Below are positions 16,148 through 24,740 of a stretch of DNA of 64,000 nucleotides, piece by piece. Source of the DNA: Roseovarius salinarum (lineage in GTDB: Bacteria > Pseudomonadota > Alphaproteobacteria > Rhodobacterales > Rhodobacteraceae); contig NZ_PHNT01000003.1 of NCBI RefSeq assembly GCF_002834145.1, positions 124,247 to 188,246 on the forward strand, in the 5' to 3' direction. The translations under genes were made by a program, and so were the position numbers. The stretch's first letter is position 1, and every line of letters starts with the position of its first letter. The notes beneath the pieces are model-generated. The model searched no databases. It was not told where the DNA came from and was given only the letters and a program-made list of their open reading frames with translations.

Positions 16148-16591
16148 TCAGGCACGGTCGTCCTTCGGGGACCCCATGACCACGTAGGAGGTGATCGCGT
16201 TGACCTGCGGCAACGTGCCGAGCACGTCGGTGTGGAAACTCTTGTAGGCGGACAGGTCCGCCGCCTCGACCCGAAGCAGGTATTCCACCGCCCCGGTGAT
16301 GTTGTGGCATTCCACGACCTCGGGGGCGCGGTCCATCGCGCGCTCGAACGCCTCCTGGCTGGCCTTGGTGTGCGAATTCAGCCCCACGGTGACATAGGCG
16401 GTAAAGCCCACGCCGAGCGCCCCGCGGTCGAGCACCACGCGGTAACCGCGGATCACGCCCGCCCGTTCCAGCGCCGCCACCCGCCGCAGACAGGCCGAGG
16501 GCGAAAGACCGACGGTCTCGGCCAGTTGCAGGTTGCTCATCCGCCCGTCGCGCGACAGCGCGCGCAATATCCGGTGATCGATATCGTCCAT
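16148..16591 (-). CDS. Lrp/AsnC-family transcriptional regulator
   Basis: A 147-residue Lrp-type protein: helix-turn-helix (MDDIDHRILRALSRDG, then LAETVGLSPSACLRRVAALERAG) and a RAM domain (VVECHNITGAVEYLLRVEA, LPQVNAITSYVVMG). It is divergent from a LysE-type amino acid exporter; such pairs usually mean that the regulator controls export of an amino acid. The region between them holds the near-palindrome GCAAAATTTCGC. Start uncertain: ATG 16591 gives the typical N terminus, ATG 16609 adds six residues. The M24 gene follows on the same strand. Confidence 0.85.
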   Translation of the reverse strand: MDDIDHRILRALSRDGRMSNLQLAETVGLSPSACLRRVAALERAGVIRGYRVVLDRGALGVGFTAYVTVGLNSHTKASQEAFERAMDRAPEVVECHNITGAVEYLLRVEAADLSAYKSFHTDVLGTLPQVNAITSYVVMGSPKDDRA

Positions 16592-16673
16592 GACGACGAT
16601 TGATTGCATCTTCCGGCCCGAATCGCAAAATTTCGCAACAACGCTGCGCGTCTCGGCGCATAGGTTTGCACGC

Positions 16674-17282
16674 ATGACACTCGAGCTTTTCACCGCGCTG
16701 GCCACCTTCGCCCTCGTGACCGTCATCACGCCGGGGCCGAACAACCTGATGCTCATGGCCTCGGGCGCGAACTTCGGGTTTCGCCGGACGGTGCCGCACA
16801 TGCTGGGCATCGGGCTGGGCTTTCCGTCGATGGTGGTGCTGGTGGGAATAGGGGTCATGCAGGTGTTCGACCTCTGGCCGCTGAGCTACACGCTGCTCAA
16901 GACCGCCTGCGTGGCCTATCTGCTCTATCTCGCTTGGAAGATTGCCAACGCCGCCCCGCCCGAGACCGATGGCACGGCGGCCGCGGGACATCCGCTGACC
17001 TTCCTGCAGGCTGCCGCTTTCCAGTGGGTCAATCCCAAGGCATGGAGCATGGCGCTTTCGGCGATCACGCTTTATGCAGCCAGCCGGGATGTCGCCGCCG
17101 TTCTGTGGGTTGCCAGCACCTACGTGGGCGTTTCGGCCATCAGCACGACAAGCTGGACCGTGCTGGGCCAGCAACTGCGCCGGTTGCTCGATCGTCCCGC
17201 GCGGCTGCGCATGTTCAACCGGGCGATGGCCGCGCTTCTCGTGGCGACGCTGATTCCCGTTCTCTGGCCCGGGGGCGGCTGA
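16674..17282 (+). CDS. LysE/RhtB-family amino acid exporter
   Basis: Inner-membrane exporter of 202 residues with the family motif VTVITPGPNNLMLMASGANFGFRRT at the N terminus (read in parts) and about five to six helices. The paired GP and NP residues are present (ITPGPN near residue 17, WVNPKAW near residue 119). The start at 16674 (MTLELFTAL) is the family start; an earlier in-frame ATG at 16590 would add a hydrophilic tail that overlaps the divergent regulator. It is divergent from an Lrp-type gene, its probable regulator. The substrate is unknown. Confidence 0.87.
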   Translation: MTLELFTALATFALVTVITPGPNNLMLMASGANFGFRRTVPHMLGIGLGFPSMVVLVGIGVMQVFDLWPLSYTLLKTACVAYLLYLAWKIANAAPPETDGTAAAGHPLTFLQAAAFQWVNPKAWSMALSAITLYAASRDVAAVLWVASTYVGVSAISTTSWTVLGQQLRRLLDRPARLRMFNRAMAALLVATLIPVLWPGGG

Positions 17283-17358
17283 CCGCAGCGCCGACGCGAG
17301 CGATTGCAAAAAGCCCGCCATCCAGCCATAACGCGACGCGACACACGCGGAGCACACC

Positions 17359-18321
17359 ATGACCAACTATCTCGACTTCGAGAAGCCGCTGGCCGAGATC
17401 GAAGGCAAGGCGGAGGAGCTGCGCGCGATGGCGCGGCAGAGCCCCGAGATGGACGTCGAGACCGAGGCCAGCGCGCTGGACAAGAAGGCCGACGAGATGC
17501 TGCGCGAGCTTTACAAGGATCTCACGCCCTGGCGGAAATGCCAGGTCGCGCGGCATCCCGAGCGCCCGCATTGCCGCGACTACATCAAGGCGCTGTTTTC
17601 CGAGTTCACGCCGCTGGCCGGCGACCGGAATTTCGCCGACGACCAGGCGATCATGGGCGGGCTGGCCCGCCTGGACGACCGGCCCGTCGTGGTGATCGGT
17701 CAGGAAAAGGGCCACGACACCAAGTCCCGGATCGAACGGAACTTCGGCATGGCCCGGCCCGAAGGCTACCGCAAGGCGATCCGGCTTATGGAAATGGCCG
17801 ACCGGTTCGGTCTTCCGGTCATCACGCTGGTGGACACGCCCGGCGCCTATCCCGGCAAGGGCGCCGAGGAACGCGGCCAGAGCGAGGCGATCGCGCGCAG
17901 CACCGAGACCTGCCTCGAGATCGGCGTGCCGCTGGTCAGCGTCGTCATCGGAGAGGGCGGCTCGGGCGGCGCCGTCGCGCTGGCCAGCGCCAACCGTGTC
18001 GCGATGCTGGAACATTCCGTCTACTCGGTGATTTCGCCCGAGGGCTGCGCGAGCATTCTCTGGAAGGACTCCGAGAAGATGCGCGAGGCCGCCGAGGCGC
18101 TGCGGCTGACCGCGCAGGACCTCACCCGTCTGGGCGTGGCCGACCGGATCGTGGACGAACCCCTTGGCGGGGCCCACCGCGACCGCGACGCCACGATCGA
18201 CGCGGTGGGCAAGACACTGCATGCCATGCTCAGCGAACTCGATGCCAAGAGCCGGAAGAAGCTGGTCAGGGACCGGCGCGACAAGTTCCTGAAGATGGGG
18301 GCCAAGGGCCTCGCCGGCTGA
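17359..18321 (+). CDS. accA: Acetyl-CoA carboxylase carboxyltransferase subunit alpha
   Basis: AccA, 320 residues, normal length. With AccD it moves the carboxyl group from biotin to acetyl-CoA to make malonyl-CoA for fatty acid synthesis. Recognised from [25 protein letters not shown], the [14 protein letters not shown] segment, [19 protein letters not shown] and the [11 protein letters not shown] oxyanion region. It is alone on its strand: accD is not nearby and the antiporter gene converges 9 bases after the stop. Confidence 0.96.
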   Translation: MTNYLDFEKPLAEIEGKAEELRAMARQSPEMDVETEASALDKKADEMLRELYKDLTPWRKCQVARHPERPHCRDYIKALFSEFTPLAGDRNFADDQAIMGGLARLDDRPVVVIGQEKGHDTKSRIERNFGMARPEGYRKAIRLMEMADRFGLPVITLVDTPGAYPGKGAEERGQSEAIARSTETCLEIGVPLVSVVIGEGGSGGAVALASANRVAMLEHSVYSVISPEGCASILWKDSEKMREAAEALRLTAQDLTRLGVADRIVDEPLGGAHRDRDATIDAVGKTLHAMLSELDAKSRKKLVRDRRDKFLKMGAKGLAG

Positions 18322-18330
18322 GGCCGCGCG

Positions 18331-19494
18331 CTACCCTCGGGCCTGCACCCGGCGAACGGCGAGCAGGGTGGCGGGGGGACCGATCAGCTCGAAGGCCACG
18401 GTCGTGCCGATGGTCAGCGTCAGGATCAGGTCGCGGGAGTCGGGAAACTCCTGCGCTGCGACAAGTGCCATGCCGACGGCAACGCCCGCCTGCGGCAAGA
18501 GCGCCACCCCGAACCATGGCCGCTGCGCCGGCGGAGCGCCGGCGACGGCGCCCCCGATCCAGCCACCGATGATGCGGCCCAGCATCCGCAGCACGAAGAA
18601 GGCCCCGCCGACGAGCCCGAGATCGGCCAGCGTCGTGGCGTCCAGCGAGGCCCCGGCCAGGACGAAGAACAGGATCATGAAGGGCCACTGGATGTGTTCG
18701 ATTTCGTGGAACGCGCGGTCGTGGTGGCGCGCGAGATTGGCGATGATGAGCCCGGCCGTCATGCCTGCCAGCAGGAAGGACACCTCGGCCCATTTCGCCA
18801 GTCCGGCAGTCAGGAAGACGACACCCAGTGCCTCGCTCTGCAACGGTTCGCCGCGGCTGATCCGGCCGGTGAGATAGGCGGCGGGCAAACCGAGCGCGAT
18901 GCCCAGCCCCAGCGCGCCGCCGATTTCCCGACCCGCGGTGCCGAACATGGACAGGTCCATCTGGCCGGCAAGGCCTTGGGCGAACACCGCCGCGATGGAA
19001 AACGCCATGAGCCCCCAGGCGTCGTCGATGGCCACGACCCCCTTGACCATCTCGACGAAGTCGCCCGAGGCCCCGATCTGGTGGATGACGTCGCGGCTGG
19101 CGGCGGGATCGGTGGCCGTCGCGATCCCGCCCAGCAAAAGCGCAACCGGCCCGGGAACGCCGGCCAGCCACAGCCCGCCGCTGACCAGCGTCAGGGTCAC
19201 CACCACGATCAGCGCGGAAACGGACAGGATCGCGCGGCCATGCCGGACGAGGTTGTCGCGCGTCAGGGAACTCCCCAGCAGGAAGGCGATCATCGTCAGG
19301 GCAATCGCCGACAGCAGATCGTAAAGCGCCTGCATCTCGGGCGGGATCAGGTCGAACCCCGATTTCCCCACGGCAAGGCCGCAGGCCAGCAAAAGCGTGA
19401 CACGCGGCAGGCGCGTGCGCCGCCCCACTTCGTCCGCGAGAAGGCCCACGAGAAAGAGCGCACCCAGCGCTGTGAAGATGACCGGCAGGTCCAT
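18331..19494 (-). CDS. Cation:proton antiporter (CPA family)
   Basis: Integral membrane antiporter of 387 residues with about 11-13 helices. The functional core is visible as GIATATDPAAS (near residue 123) and the ion-binding acidic pair VVAIDDAWGLMAFS (near residue 155), as in Na+/H+ or K+/H+ exchangers. There is no C-terminal TrkA domain, so it is not a full KefB/C. A GntR-type regulator gene ends 35 bases upstream on the same strand and may be cotranscribed. It converges with accA. The transported cation cannot be told from sequence. Confidence 0.85.
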   Translation of the reverse strand: MDLPVIFTALGALFLVGLLADEVGRRTRLPRVTLLLACGLAVGKSGFDLIPPEMQALYDLLSAIALTMIAFLLGSSLTRDNLVRHGRAILSVSALIVVVTLTLVSGGLWLAGVPGPVALLLGGIATATDPAASRDVIHQIGASGDFVEMVKGVVAIDDAWGLMAFSIAAVFAQGLAGQMDLSMFGTAGREIGGALGLGIALGLPAAYLTGRISRGEPLQSEALGVVFLTAGLAKWAEVSFLLAGMTAGLIIANLARHHDRAFHEIEHIQWPFMILFFVLAGASLDATTLADLGLVGGAFFVLRMLGRIIGGWIGGAVAGAPPAQRPWFGVALLPQAGVAVGMALVAAQEFPDSRDLILTLTIGTTVAFELIGPPATLLAVRRVQARG

Positions 19495-19529
19495 CGCGTC
19501 TCCGGCAGCGAATACACCGGCAGGGAAGC

Positions 19530-20177
19530 CTAGCCGGTCAGCATCTTCAAGCCCTGCGTGACATCCGACCGCACCGCGAGGCGAAGGCCGGGTTCGTCGC
19601 CGGCCTTCAATGCCGAGATGATGAGCCGGTGGTAGTGCGGCGGCTCCTTGCGGTCCAGCCGGCCATAAAGCGCGCGCATCGTCGGGCCCAGTTGCAGCCA
19701 GACCGTTTCGGCCATCGCCAGCATCGCCGGCGCCTGCGCCCGCAGGTAGAGCGTGCGGTGGAACTCGAGGTTGCGGCGGATGTAGCCCACGGCGTCGTGG
19801 CGGGCGATCTCCTCGCCGAACTTCGTGTTGATGCGTTGCAGGCGCTCGATCAGGGCGATGTGCGCGCGCGGCAGGGCGCGGCTGGCCAGCTCGACCTCCA
19901 GCAGCGCGCGCAGCGCCGCCAGTTCCTCGATCCGTTCGTGGCTCAGTTCCGGCGTGGAGACCCGGCCCGAGCTTGACAGCGTCAGCGCCCCCTCGGCTGC
20001 CAGCCTGCGGACGGCTTCGCGTGCCGGCGTCATGGAGACATCGAAATCGCGGCCCACTCCGCGCAGGGTCAGCGCGGTGCCGGGTGCCAGTTCGCCGTGC
20101 ATGATGCGCGTGCGCAACCCGCGATAGACACGGTCATGTGCGACGGGCGCCGGATCGGGTTTCGGGTTGAGCAGCAT
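19530..20177 (-). CDS. GntR-family regulator (FCD domain)
   Basis: A 215-residue GntR/FadR-type regulator: winged helix at 15-75 (YRGLRTRIMHGELAPGTALTL, DFDVSMTPAREAVRRLAAEGAL) and an FCD ligand domain at about 80-205 with the expected acidic and histidine positions (RNLEFHRTLYLRA, HYHRLIISALKAGD). Proteins of this group sense organic acids. A palindrome lies only 7 bases upstream of the start codon and suggests autorepression. The antiporter gene follows 35 bases later on the same strand. No catabolic gene is adjacent, so the ligand is unclear. Confidence 0.85.
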   Translation of the reverse strand: MLLNPKPDPAPVAHDRVYRGLRTRIMHGELAPGTALTLRGVGRDFDVSMTPAREAVRRLAAEGALTLSSSGRVSTPELSHERIEELAALRALLEVELASRALPRAHIALIERLQRINTKFGEEIARHDAVGYIRRNLEFHRTLYLRAQAPAMLAMAETVWLQLGPTMRALYGRLDRKEPPHYHRLIISALKAGDEPGLRLAVRSDVTQGLKMLTG

Positions 20178-20183
20178 GGATCA

Positions 20184-20198
20184 TTTGTGATCACGAAA
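20184..20198. promoter_or_regulatory. Palindrome at the GntR gene start, candidate autoregulatory operator
   Basis: TTTGTGATCACGAAA is symmetric at 13 of 15 positions around GATC and sits 7 bases before the GntR ATG. A second overlapping inverted repeat, GATCA-tttg-TGATC, spans 20179-20192. FadR/GntR operators have this size and symmetry. The overlap with the translation start region fits repression of its own gene. Confidence 0.5.
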
Positions 20199-20208
20199 GG
20201 CGTGGCGG

Positions 20209-20901
20209 TCAATCTCCGAAATCATAGCGGTGCAGCGCCGCGCCGTTCTCGCGCAGCCACCGGCGGGGGCCGTCGAAGCCGGGGCAAAGATCGGCGACGA
20301 TCCGCCAGAAGGCCGGCGAATGGTTCATTTCCTCCAGGTGCGCGACCTCATGGGCGGCGACATAGTCGAGCACCGGATCGGGCGCCATGATGAGACGCCA
20401 CGAATACATCAGCCGCCCGGCCGACGAACACGACCCCCACCGCGATCTTGTGTCGCGCAGGGTGATCCGGCCATGCGCGCGGCCCAGCGCGCTGGCATGC
20501 CGGTCCGAGGCCGCGGCAAGGCGGGCGCGCGCCTGTTCGCGCAGAAAGGCACGCACGCGCGCCGCGGTGCCGTCAGCATCACCGGGCACGAGCAGCGTGT
20601 CGCCATGCAGGCGCACGCGCCGCCCGTCGGCCGGCGTGATTCGCACACCCTCGCCGCGATAGGGCACCTCCGCACCGGCGGCCACGCGCACCCGTCCGGG
20701 CTGACGGCGCAGCCGGTCGCGCAGCCAGCCGGCCTTGGAGCGGGCGAAATCAAGTGCCTCGGCCTCGCGCACGCCCGTCGGGACGGTCAGTGTCACCCGG
20801 CCGTCAAGGCCCGAGACACGCAACGAAATCCGACGTGCGCGCGAGGATCGGCGCAGCGTCAGCGCCACGGGCGGTTCGCCGGGAAGAAGATGGTCGCGCA
20901 T
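20209..20901 (-). CDS. YgjP-like zinc metalloprotease (DUF45 / M48-like)
   Basis: A 230-residue protein of the YgjP/DUF45 family, which resembles a zinc protease. The metal motif HEVAHLEEMNHS (HExxH, with a further His) is near residue 190, preceded by DTRSRWGSCSSAGRLMYSWRLI, the family signature. The N terminus (TLRRSSRARRISLRVS) is also typical. I chose the ATG at 20901; longer forms would add a low-complexity basic region. It is divergent from the FYDLN gene and 31 bases downstream of the GntR start region. Its substrate is unknown. Confidence 0.85.
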   Translation of the reverse strand: MRDHLLPGEPPVALTLRRSSRARRISLRVSGLDGRVTLTVPTGVREAEALDFARSKAGWLRDRLRRQPGRVRVAAGAEVPYRGEGVRITPADGRRVRLHGDTLLVPGDADGTAARVRAFLREQARARLAAASDRHASALGRAHGRITLRDTRSRWGSCSSAGRLMYSWRLIMAPDPVLDYVAAHEVAHLEEMNHSPAFWRIVADLCPGFDGPRRWLRENGAALHRYDFGD

Positions 20902-21022
20902 GCCGTTCCGCAGGTTGCCGCGCGCCCGTGCGCGCCGTCGATTCAAAGGTTTTGACACCTGTGGGCGGTTATGGCAGGTGGCGCGAACCGTCGACAAGAC
21001 AAAGATGCAAAGGGACTTGCCC

Positions 21023-21349
21023 ATGCCCAAGGAAGAATGGGGCGTAAAGCGTGTTTGCCCGACCACCGGGAAGCGTTTCTACGACCTCAACAAGGACCCG
21101 ATCGTGAGCCCATACACCGGCGAGATCGTCGAGCTGGACACCGGCAAGAGCCGGACGATCACGGCCGATACCGAGGACGCCGAGACCAAGAAGAACAAGC
21201 AGGAAGAGTCCACGCAAAGCAGCGAGGTGATCGACGAGGGCGACTCGGTCGATGTCGATCTCGGCGATGACGTTCTGGAAGACGACGAGGACGACAACGT
21301 CTCGCTCGACGACATCACGGACGTGGCATCGGACGACAGCGAAAGCTGA
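21023..21349 (+). CDS. FYDLN acid family protein (TIGR02300)
   Basis: A 108-residue protein of the TIGR02300 family, found in Alphaproteobacteria and of unknown function. The N-terminal half holds the signature WGVKRVCPTTGKRFYDLNKDPIVSPYTGE, which looks like half of a zinc-binding or rubredoxin-like fold (here a single Cys, C12). The C-terminal half is an extreme acidic tail (Asp/Glu/Ser-rich, residues 60-108). The ATG at 21023 follows AAAGGGA at 7 bases. tRNA-Ala lies 84 bases downstream. Confidence 0.9.
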   Translation: MPKEEWGVKRVCPTTGKRFYDLNKDPIVSPYTGEIVELDTGKSRTITADTEDAETKKNKQEESTQSSEVIDEGDSVDVDLGDDVLEDDEDDNVSLDDITDVASDDSES

Positions 21350-21433
21350 CCGGCGGACGGCGGGATTTTCCGCTTGATCCCGTCGGCGGCTTTGCCTAGA
21401 CAGCGGCGGCGGACCGGCGGGTCCGTGTCCATC

Positions 21434-21509
<76 letters not shown>

Positions 21510-21615
21510 ATTCCCAATTCGACAATTGCATGCGGGGCGCGGGCCCGGCGGCGACGCGTTTCGGCTTGAGGCGGAACGCGGCCCGCACTAGACCCACGGG
21601 CAAAGGAGCCCGCGC

Positions 21616-22719
21616 ATGAGCCTCAACACTTTCGGTCACCTGTTCCGCGTCACCACATGGGGCGAAAGCCACGGGCCCGCGCTGGGCGCCACGGTCGACG
21701 GCTGCCCCCCCGGCGTGGTGCTGGACGAGGCCATGCTGCAGCACTGGCTCGACCGGCGCCGTCCGGGGCAGAGCAAGCACACCACCCAGCGACAGGAACC
21801 CGACGCGGTGCGCATCCTGTCGGGGGTGTTTGAGGGGCGCACGACCGGCACGCCCATCCAGCTGATGATCGAGAACACCGACCAGAGGTCGCGCGACTAC
21901 GGCGAGATCGCGCGCACCTTCCGGCCGGGCCATGCCGATATCACCTATCACCTGAAATACGGCCACCGCGATTACCGCGGCGGCGGACGCAGCAGCGCGC
22001 GCGAGACGGCGGCGCGGGTGGCGGCCGGCGGCGTCGCGCGTGCGGTTCTGGCCGACCTCGCGCCGGGGCTGGAGATCCGGGGTTACATGACCCGGATGGG
22101 CGAGATGGCGATCGACCGGACCCGCTTCGACTGGGACCAGATCGCGGCCAACGATTTCTGGGTGCCGGATGCGCAGGCGGCGGCGGACTGGGCCGCTTAC
22201 CTTCGGGAGATCCGCAAGGCGCAGGATTCCGTGGGGGCCGAGATCGAGGTTGCCGCGCGCGGTGTCCCGGCGGGACTGGGCGCGCCGGTCTACGGCAAGC
22301 TCGATACCGACCTGGCGGCCGCGATGATGAGCATCAACGCCGTCAAGGGCGTGGAACTCGGCGAGGGCATGGCCGCCGCGCGGCTGAAAGGCACCGACAA
22401 CGCCGACGAGATCGTGATGGGCGACGACGGGCCCGAGTTCACCTCGAACCACGCCGGCGGTATCCTCGGCGGCATCTCGACGGGGCAGGACATAGTGGTG
22501 CGTTTCGCCGTGAAGCCCACGTCGTCCATCCTGACGCCGCGCCGCTCGATCCGGACCGACGGCAGCGCGACCGAGGTCGTGACCAAGGGCCGGCACGACC
22601 CTTGCGTGGGCATCCGCGCCGTGCCGGTGGGCGAAGCGATGGCCGCCTGCGTTCTGCTCGATCACATGCTGCTGCACCGCGGGCAGGTCGGCGACGGCCC
22701 GCGCGGCAGCATCGGCTGA
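21616..22719 (+). CDS. aroC: Chorismate synthase
   Basis: AroC, 367 residues, full length. It makes chorismate from EPSP in the last shared step of aromatic amino acid synthesis, using reduced FMN. Signatures seen: [23 protein letters not shown], the [33 protein letters not shown] stretch (read in parts), and near the C terminus the [18 protein letters not shown] segment. The start at 21616 is the family start, after AAAGGAG. rlmH converges 10 bases after the stop. Confidence 0.97.
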   Translation: MSLNTFGHLFRVTTWGESHGPALGATVDGCPPGVVLDEAMLQHWLDRRRPGQSKHTTQRQEPDAVRILSGVFEGRTTGTPIQLMIENTDQRSRDYGEIARTFRPGHADITYHLKYGHRDYRGGGRSSARETAARVAAGGVARAVLADLAPGLEIRGYMTRMGEMAIDRTRFDWDQIAANDFWVPDAQAAADWAAYLREIRKAQDSVGAEIEVAARGVPAGLGAPVYGKLDTDLAAAMMSINAVKGVELGEGMAAARLKGTDNADEIVMGDDGPEFTSNHAGGILGGISTGQDIVVRFAVKPTSSILTPRRSIRTDGSATEVVTKGRHDPCVGIRAVPVGEAMAACVLLDHMLLHRGQVGDGPRGSIG

Positions 22720-22729
22720 GACACCCCTG

Positions 22730-23200
22730 TCAATCGCGGTGATAGGGTGTGCCGGCAAGGATGGCTGCGGCGCGGTAGAGCTGTTCGGCCAGCATCACGC
22801 GCGCCAGCATGTGCGGCCAGACCATCGGCCCGAAAGAAAGCCTGAGATCCGCCGCCGCGCGCAGGCCCGGGTCCAAACCGTCGGCGCCCCCGATCAAGAA
22901 GGCTGTATCGTTGCGGCCGGTGTCGCGCCACTGGGCCAGTCTCTGCGCGAACTGCCGTGACGACAGCGCTTTTCCGCGTTCGTCCAGTGCGACGGTGACA
23001 GCCCCCTTGGGAATGGCACGGCGCAGCAACGTCGCCTCGGCGGCCGGGCCGCTGCCCTTGCGGGCCTCGATTTCATGGAGTTGCGCGGGCCCCAGTCCGA
23101 GAGCCCGGCCCGTCTTCTCGAACCGGGCGAGGTAATCTTCGGTCAAATCGCGCTCGGGGCCGGACCGCAGCCGCCCCGCCACGCAAAGGTGGATGCGCAT
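22730..23200 (-). CDS. rlmH: 23S rRNA (pseudouridine1915-N3)-methyltransferase RlmH
   Basis: SPOUT methyltransferase of 156 residues that methylates pseudouridine 1915 in helix 69 of 23S rRNA. Seen: MRIHLCVAGRLRSGPERDL, VALDERGKALSSRQFAQ, FLIGGADGLDPGLRAAADLRLSFGPMVWPHMLARVMLAEQLYRA (read in parts) and the C-terminal YHRD. Its ATG begins immediately after the rsfS stop (TGAATG), the common rsfS-rlmH gene pair of ribosome genes. Confidence 0.96.
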   Translation of the reverse strand: MRIHLCVAGRLRSGPERDLTEDYLARFEKTGRALGLGPAQLHEIEARKGSGPAAEATLLRRAIPKGAVTVALDERGKALSSRQFAQRLAQWRDTGRNDTAFLIGGADGLDPGLRAAADLRLSFGPMVWPHMLARVMLAEQLYRAAAILAGTPYHRD

Positions 23201-23569
23201 TCAGCCCTGTGTCGCCGCGGCCTGTTGCGCGGGCAGCCACATCTTCTCGAGCTGGTAGAATTCGCGCACCTCCGGCCGGAAGACGTGGACAATCACGTCG
23301 CCGGTGTCGATCAGGACCCAGTCGCCGGCCTCGCCGCCTTCCATCCGGGCGAGTACGCCCAGATCCTGCTTGAGACGTTCGACCAGTTTCTGCGAGATCG
23401 ATGTCACCTGCCGCGAGGACCGGCCGGAACAGATGATCATGTAGTCACCCATGGGCGACTTGCCGCGCAGGTCGATCTGCACGACGTCTTCGGCCTTGTC
23501 TTCGGAAAGCGAGGATAGGACACGCGCAAGCTGGTCTTCGCTGGTCGCGTTCTGTGCGGCGCCCATCAT
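23201..23569 (-). CDS. rsfS: Ribosomal silencing factor RsfS
   Basis: RsfS/YbeB of 122 residues that binds ribosomal protein L14 and blocks subunit joining under starvation. Core seen: KAEDVVQIDLRGKSPMGDYMIICSGRSSRQVTSI, GDWVLIDTGDVIVHVFRPEVREFYQLEKMW (read in parts). I start at 23569 (MMGAAQN): AAGG lies 7 bases upstream, and an 18-codon upstream frame with a strong AAGGAGG ends on this start as ATGA. An in-frame ATG at 23608 would add 13 residues but has no ribosome site at normal spacing. rlmH follows directly. Confidence 0.9.
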   Translation of the reverse strand: MMGAAQNATSEDQLARVLSSLSEDKAEDVVQIDLRGKSPMGDYMIICSGRSSRQVTSISQKLVERLKQDLGVLARMEGGEAGDWVLIDTGDVIVHVFRPEVREFYQLEKMWLPAQQAAATQG

Positions 23570-23622
23570 GGGCGCACCTTGCTCGGCAGTTCCTGCCGCA
23601 TCAGCCATAACAGACAGGACAT
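23566..23622 (-). promoter_or_regulatory. Possible 18-codon leader frame coupled to rsfS
   Basis: On the minus strand AAGGAGG is followed after 3 bases by ATG (23622), opening a frame MSCLLWLMRQELPSKVRP that stops at TGA 23568-23566, overlapping the rsfS ATG (ATGA). The frame differs from rsfS. The ribosome site is the best in the region but lies 17 bases from the other rsfS start candidate. Spacing of 3 bases is short, so translation of the leader is unproven. Confidence 0.35.
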
Positions 23623-23813
23623 TGTCCTCCTTGGTTGCGCACCGGCCGTGCCCCGGTGCCGGGCATGGTTTCAAGGTAGCATCGCGCGTGTGAAATCTCA
23701 ATGTCGCGGCCCGGTTGTGTTTGAAGGCGCTGCGACAAGGCGCGTCTGCGCGGTGCCACTGGACAGGCCTGCGCGATTGCGATCTTCTGGCGGCAAGAAC
23801 CGAGGAGGGGCGG

Positions 23814-24740
23814 ATGACGACTGCGCTGATCACCCACGAGGACTGTCTCGATCACGTCACCCCGCCGGGGCACCCCGAGCGGGTGGCGCGGCTGGAGGCG
23901 TTGCTGCCCGCGCTGGAGGGCCGCGACCTTTTGCGCATCAAGGCGCCGTTGGCGGCCGAGGACGACATCCTGCGTGTGCACCCGCCGGCACACCTTGCCG
24001 CGCTGCGCCGGGCGGCGCCCGAAGATGGCCGCGTTGCGCTGGATCCGGACACATGGATGTCGCCCGGATCGCTCACCGCGGCGTTTCGCGCCGCGGGCGG
24101 GGCGGTGCGCGCAGTGGACATGGTCATGGCCGGCGAGGCGACCAACGCCTTCGTCGCCTGCCGTCCGCCGGGACACCACGCGGAATACGAGACCGCGATG
24201 GGATTCTGCCTGTTCGGGACGCTCGCGGTGGCGGCGAAACACGCGCTGGACCACCACGGGCTGTCGCGCGTGGCGGTCGTGGATTTCGACGTTCACCACG
24301 GCAACGGCACGCAGAACCTGCTGGAGGACGATGCGCGTGTCCTGTTCTGTTCCACCCACCAGATGCCGCTGTTTCCCGGTACCGGCGATCCGCGCGACAC
24401 CGGGCCGCACAACACGGTGGTCAACGTGGCCATGGCTGCCGGTGACGGCTCCGAGGCGTTCCGGGCGGCGATCGAGGACAAGGTGCTGCCGCGGGTCCGG
24501 GATTTCGCGCCCGAGCTGCTGCTCGTTTCGGCGGGGTTCGACGCCCATGCCGCTGACCCGCTGGCCGGGATGGAGCTGACCGAGGCGGATTTCGCCTGGG
24601 TGACCGAGCGGCTGTGCGAAGTTGCCGCGCATCACTGCGACGGGCGGCTCGTCTCGAACCTCGAAGGCGGCTACGACCTTGATGCGCTGGCGGCCAGCGC
24701 CGCGACGCATGTCGACGCGCTGATCGCCGCCGGAGGCTAG
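23814..24740 (+). CDS. Histone-deacetylase-family amidohydrolase (acetylpolyamine amidohydrolase type)
   Basis: Zinc amidohydrolase of 308 residues of the HDAC/AcuC/AphA superfamily. Visible: active-site pair in CRPPGHHAE (about 111-119), zinc ligands in VVDFDVHHGNGTQ (about 154-160) and SAGFDAHAADPL (about 236), and the C-terminal LEGGYDLDALA. Bacterial members deacetylate polyamines or other acetylated small molecules or proteins; the substrate here is not fixed by context. The ATG at 23814 follows GAGGAGGGG. The stop overlaps the convergent MntP-like gene by 4 bases. Confidence 0.87.
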   Translation: MTTALITHEDCLDHVTPPGHPERVARLEALLPALEGRDLLRIKAPLAAEDDILRVHPPAHLAALRRAAPEDGRVALDPDTWMSPGSLTAAFRAAGGAVRAVDMVMAGEATNAFVACRPPGHHAEYETAMGFCLFGTLAVAAKHALDHHGLSRVAVVDFDVHHGNGTQNLLEDDARVLFCSTHQMPLFPGTGDPRDTGPHNTVVNVAMAAGDGSEAFRAAIEDKVLPRVRDFAPELLLVSAGFDAHAADPLAGMELTEADFAWVTERLCEVAAHHCDGRLVSNLEGGYDLDALAASAATHVDALIAAGG

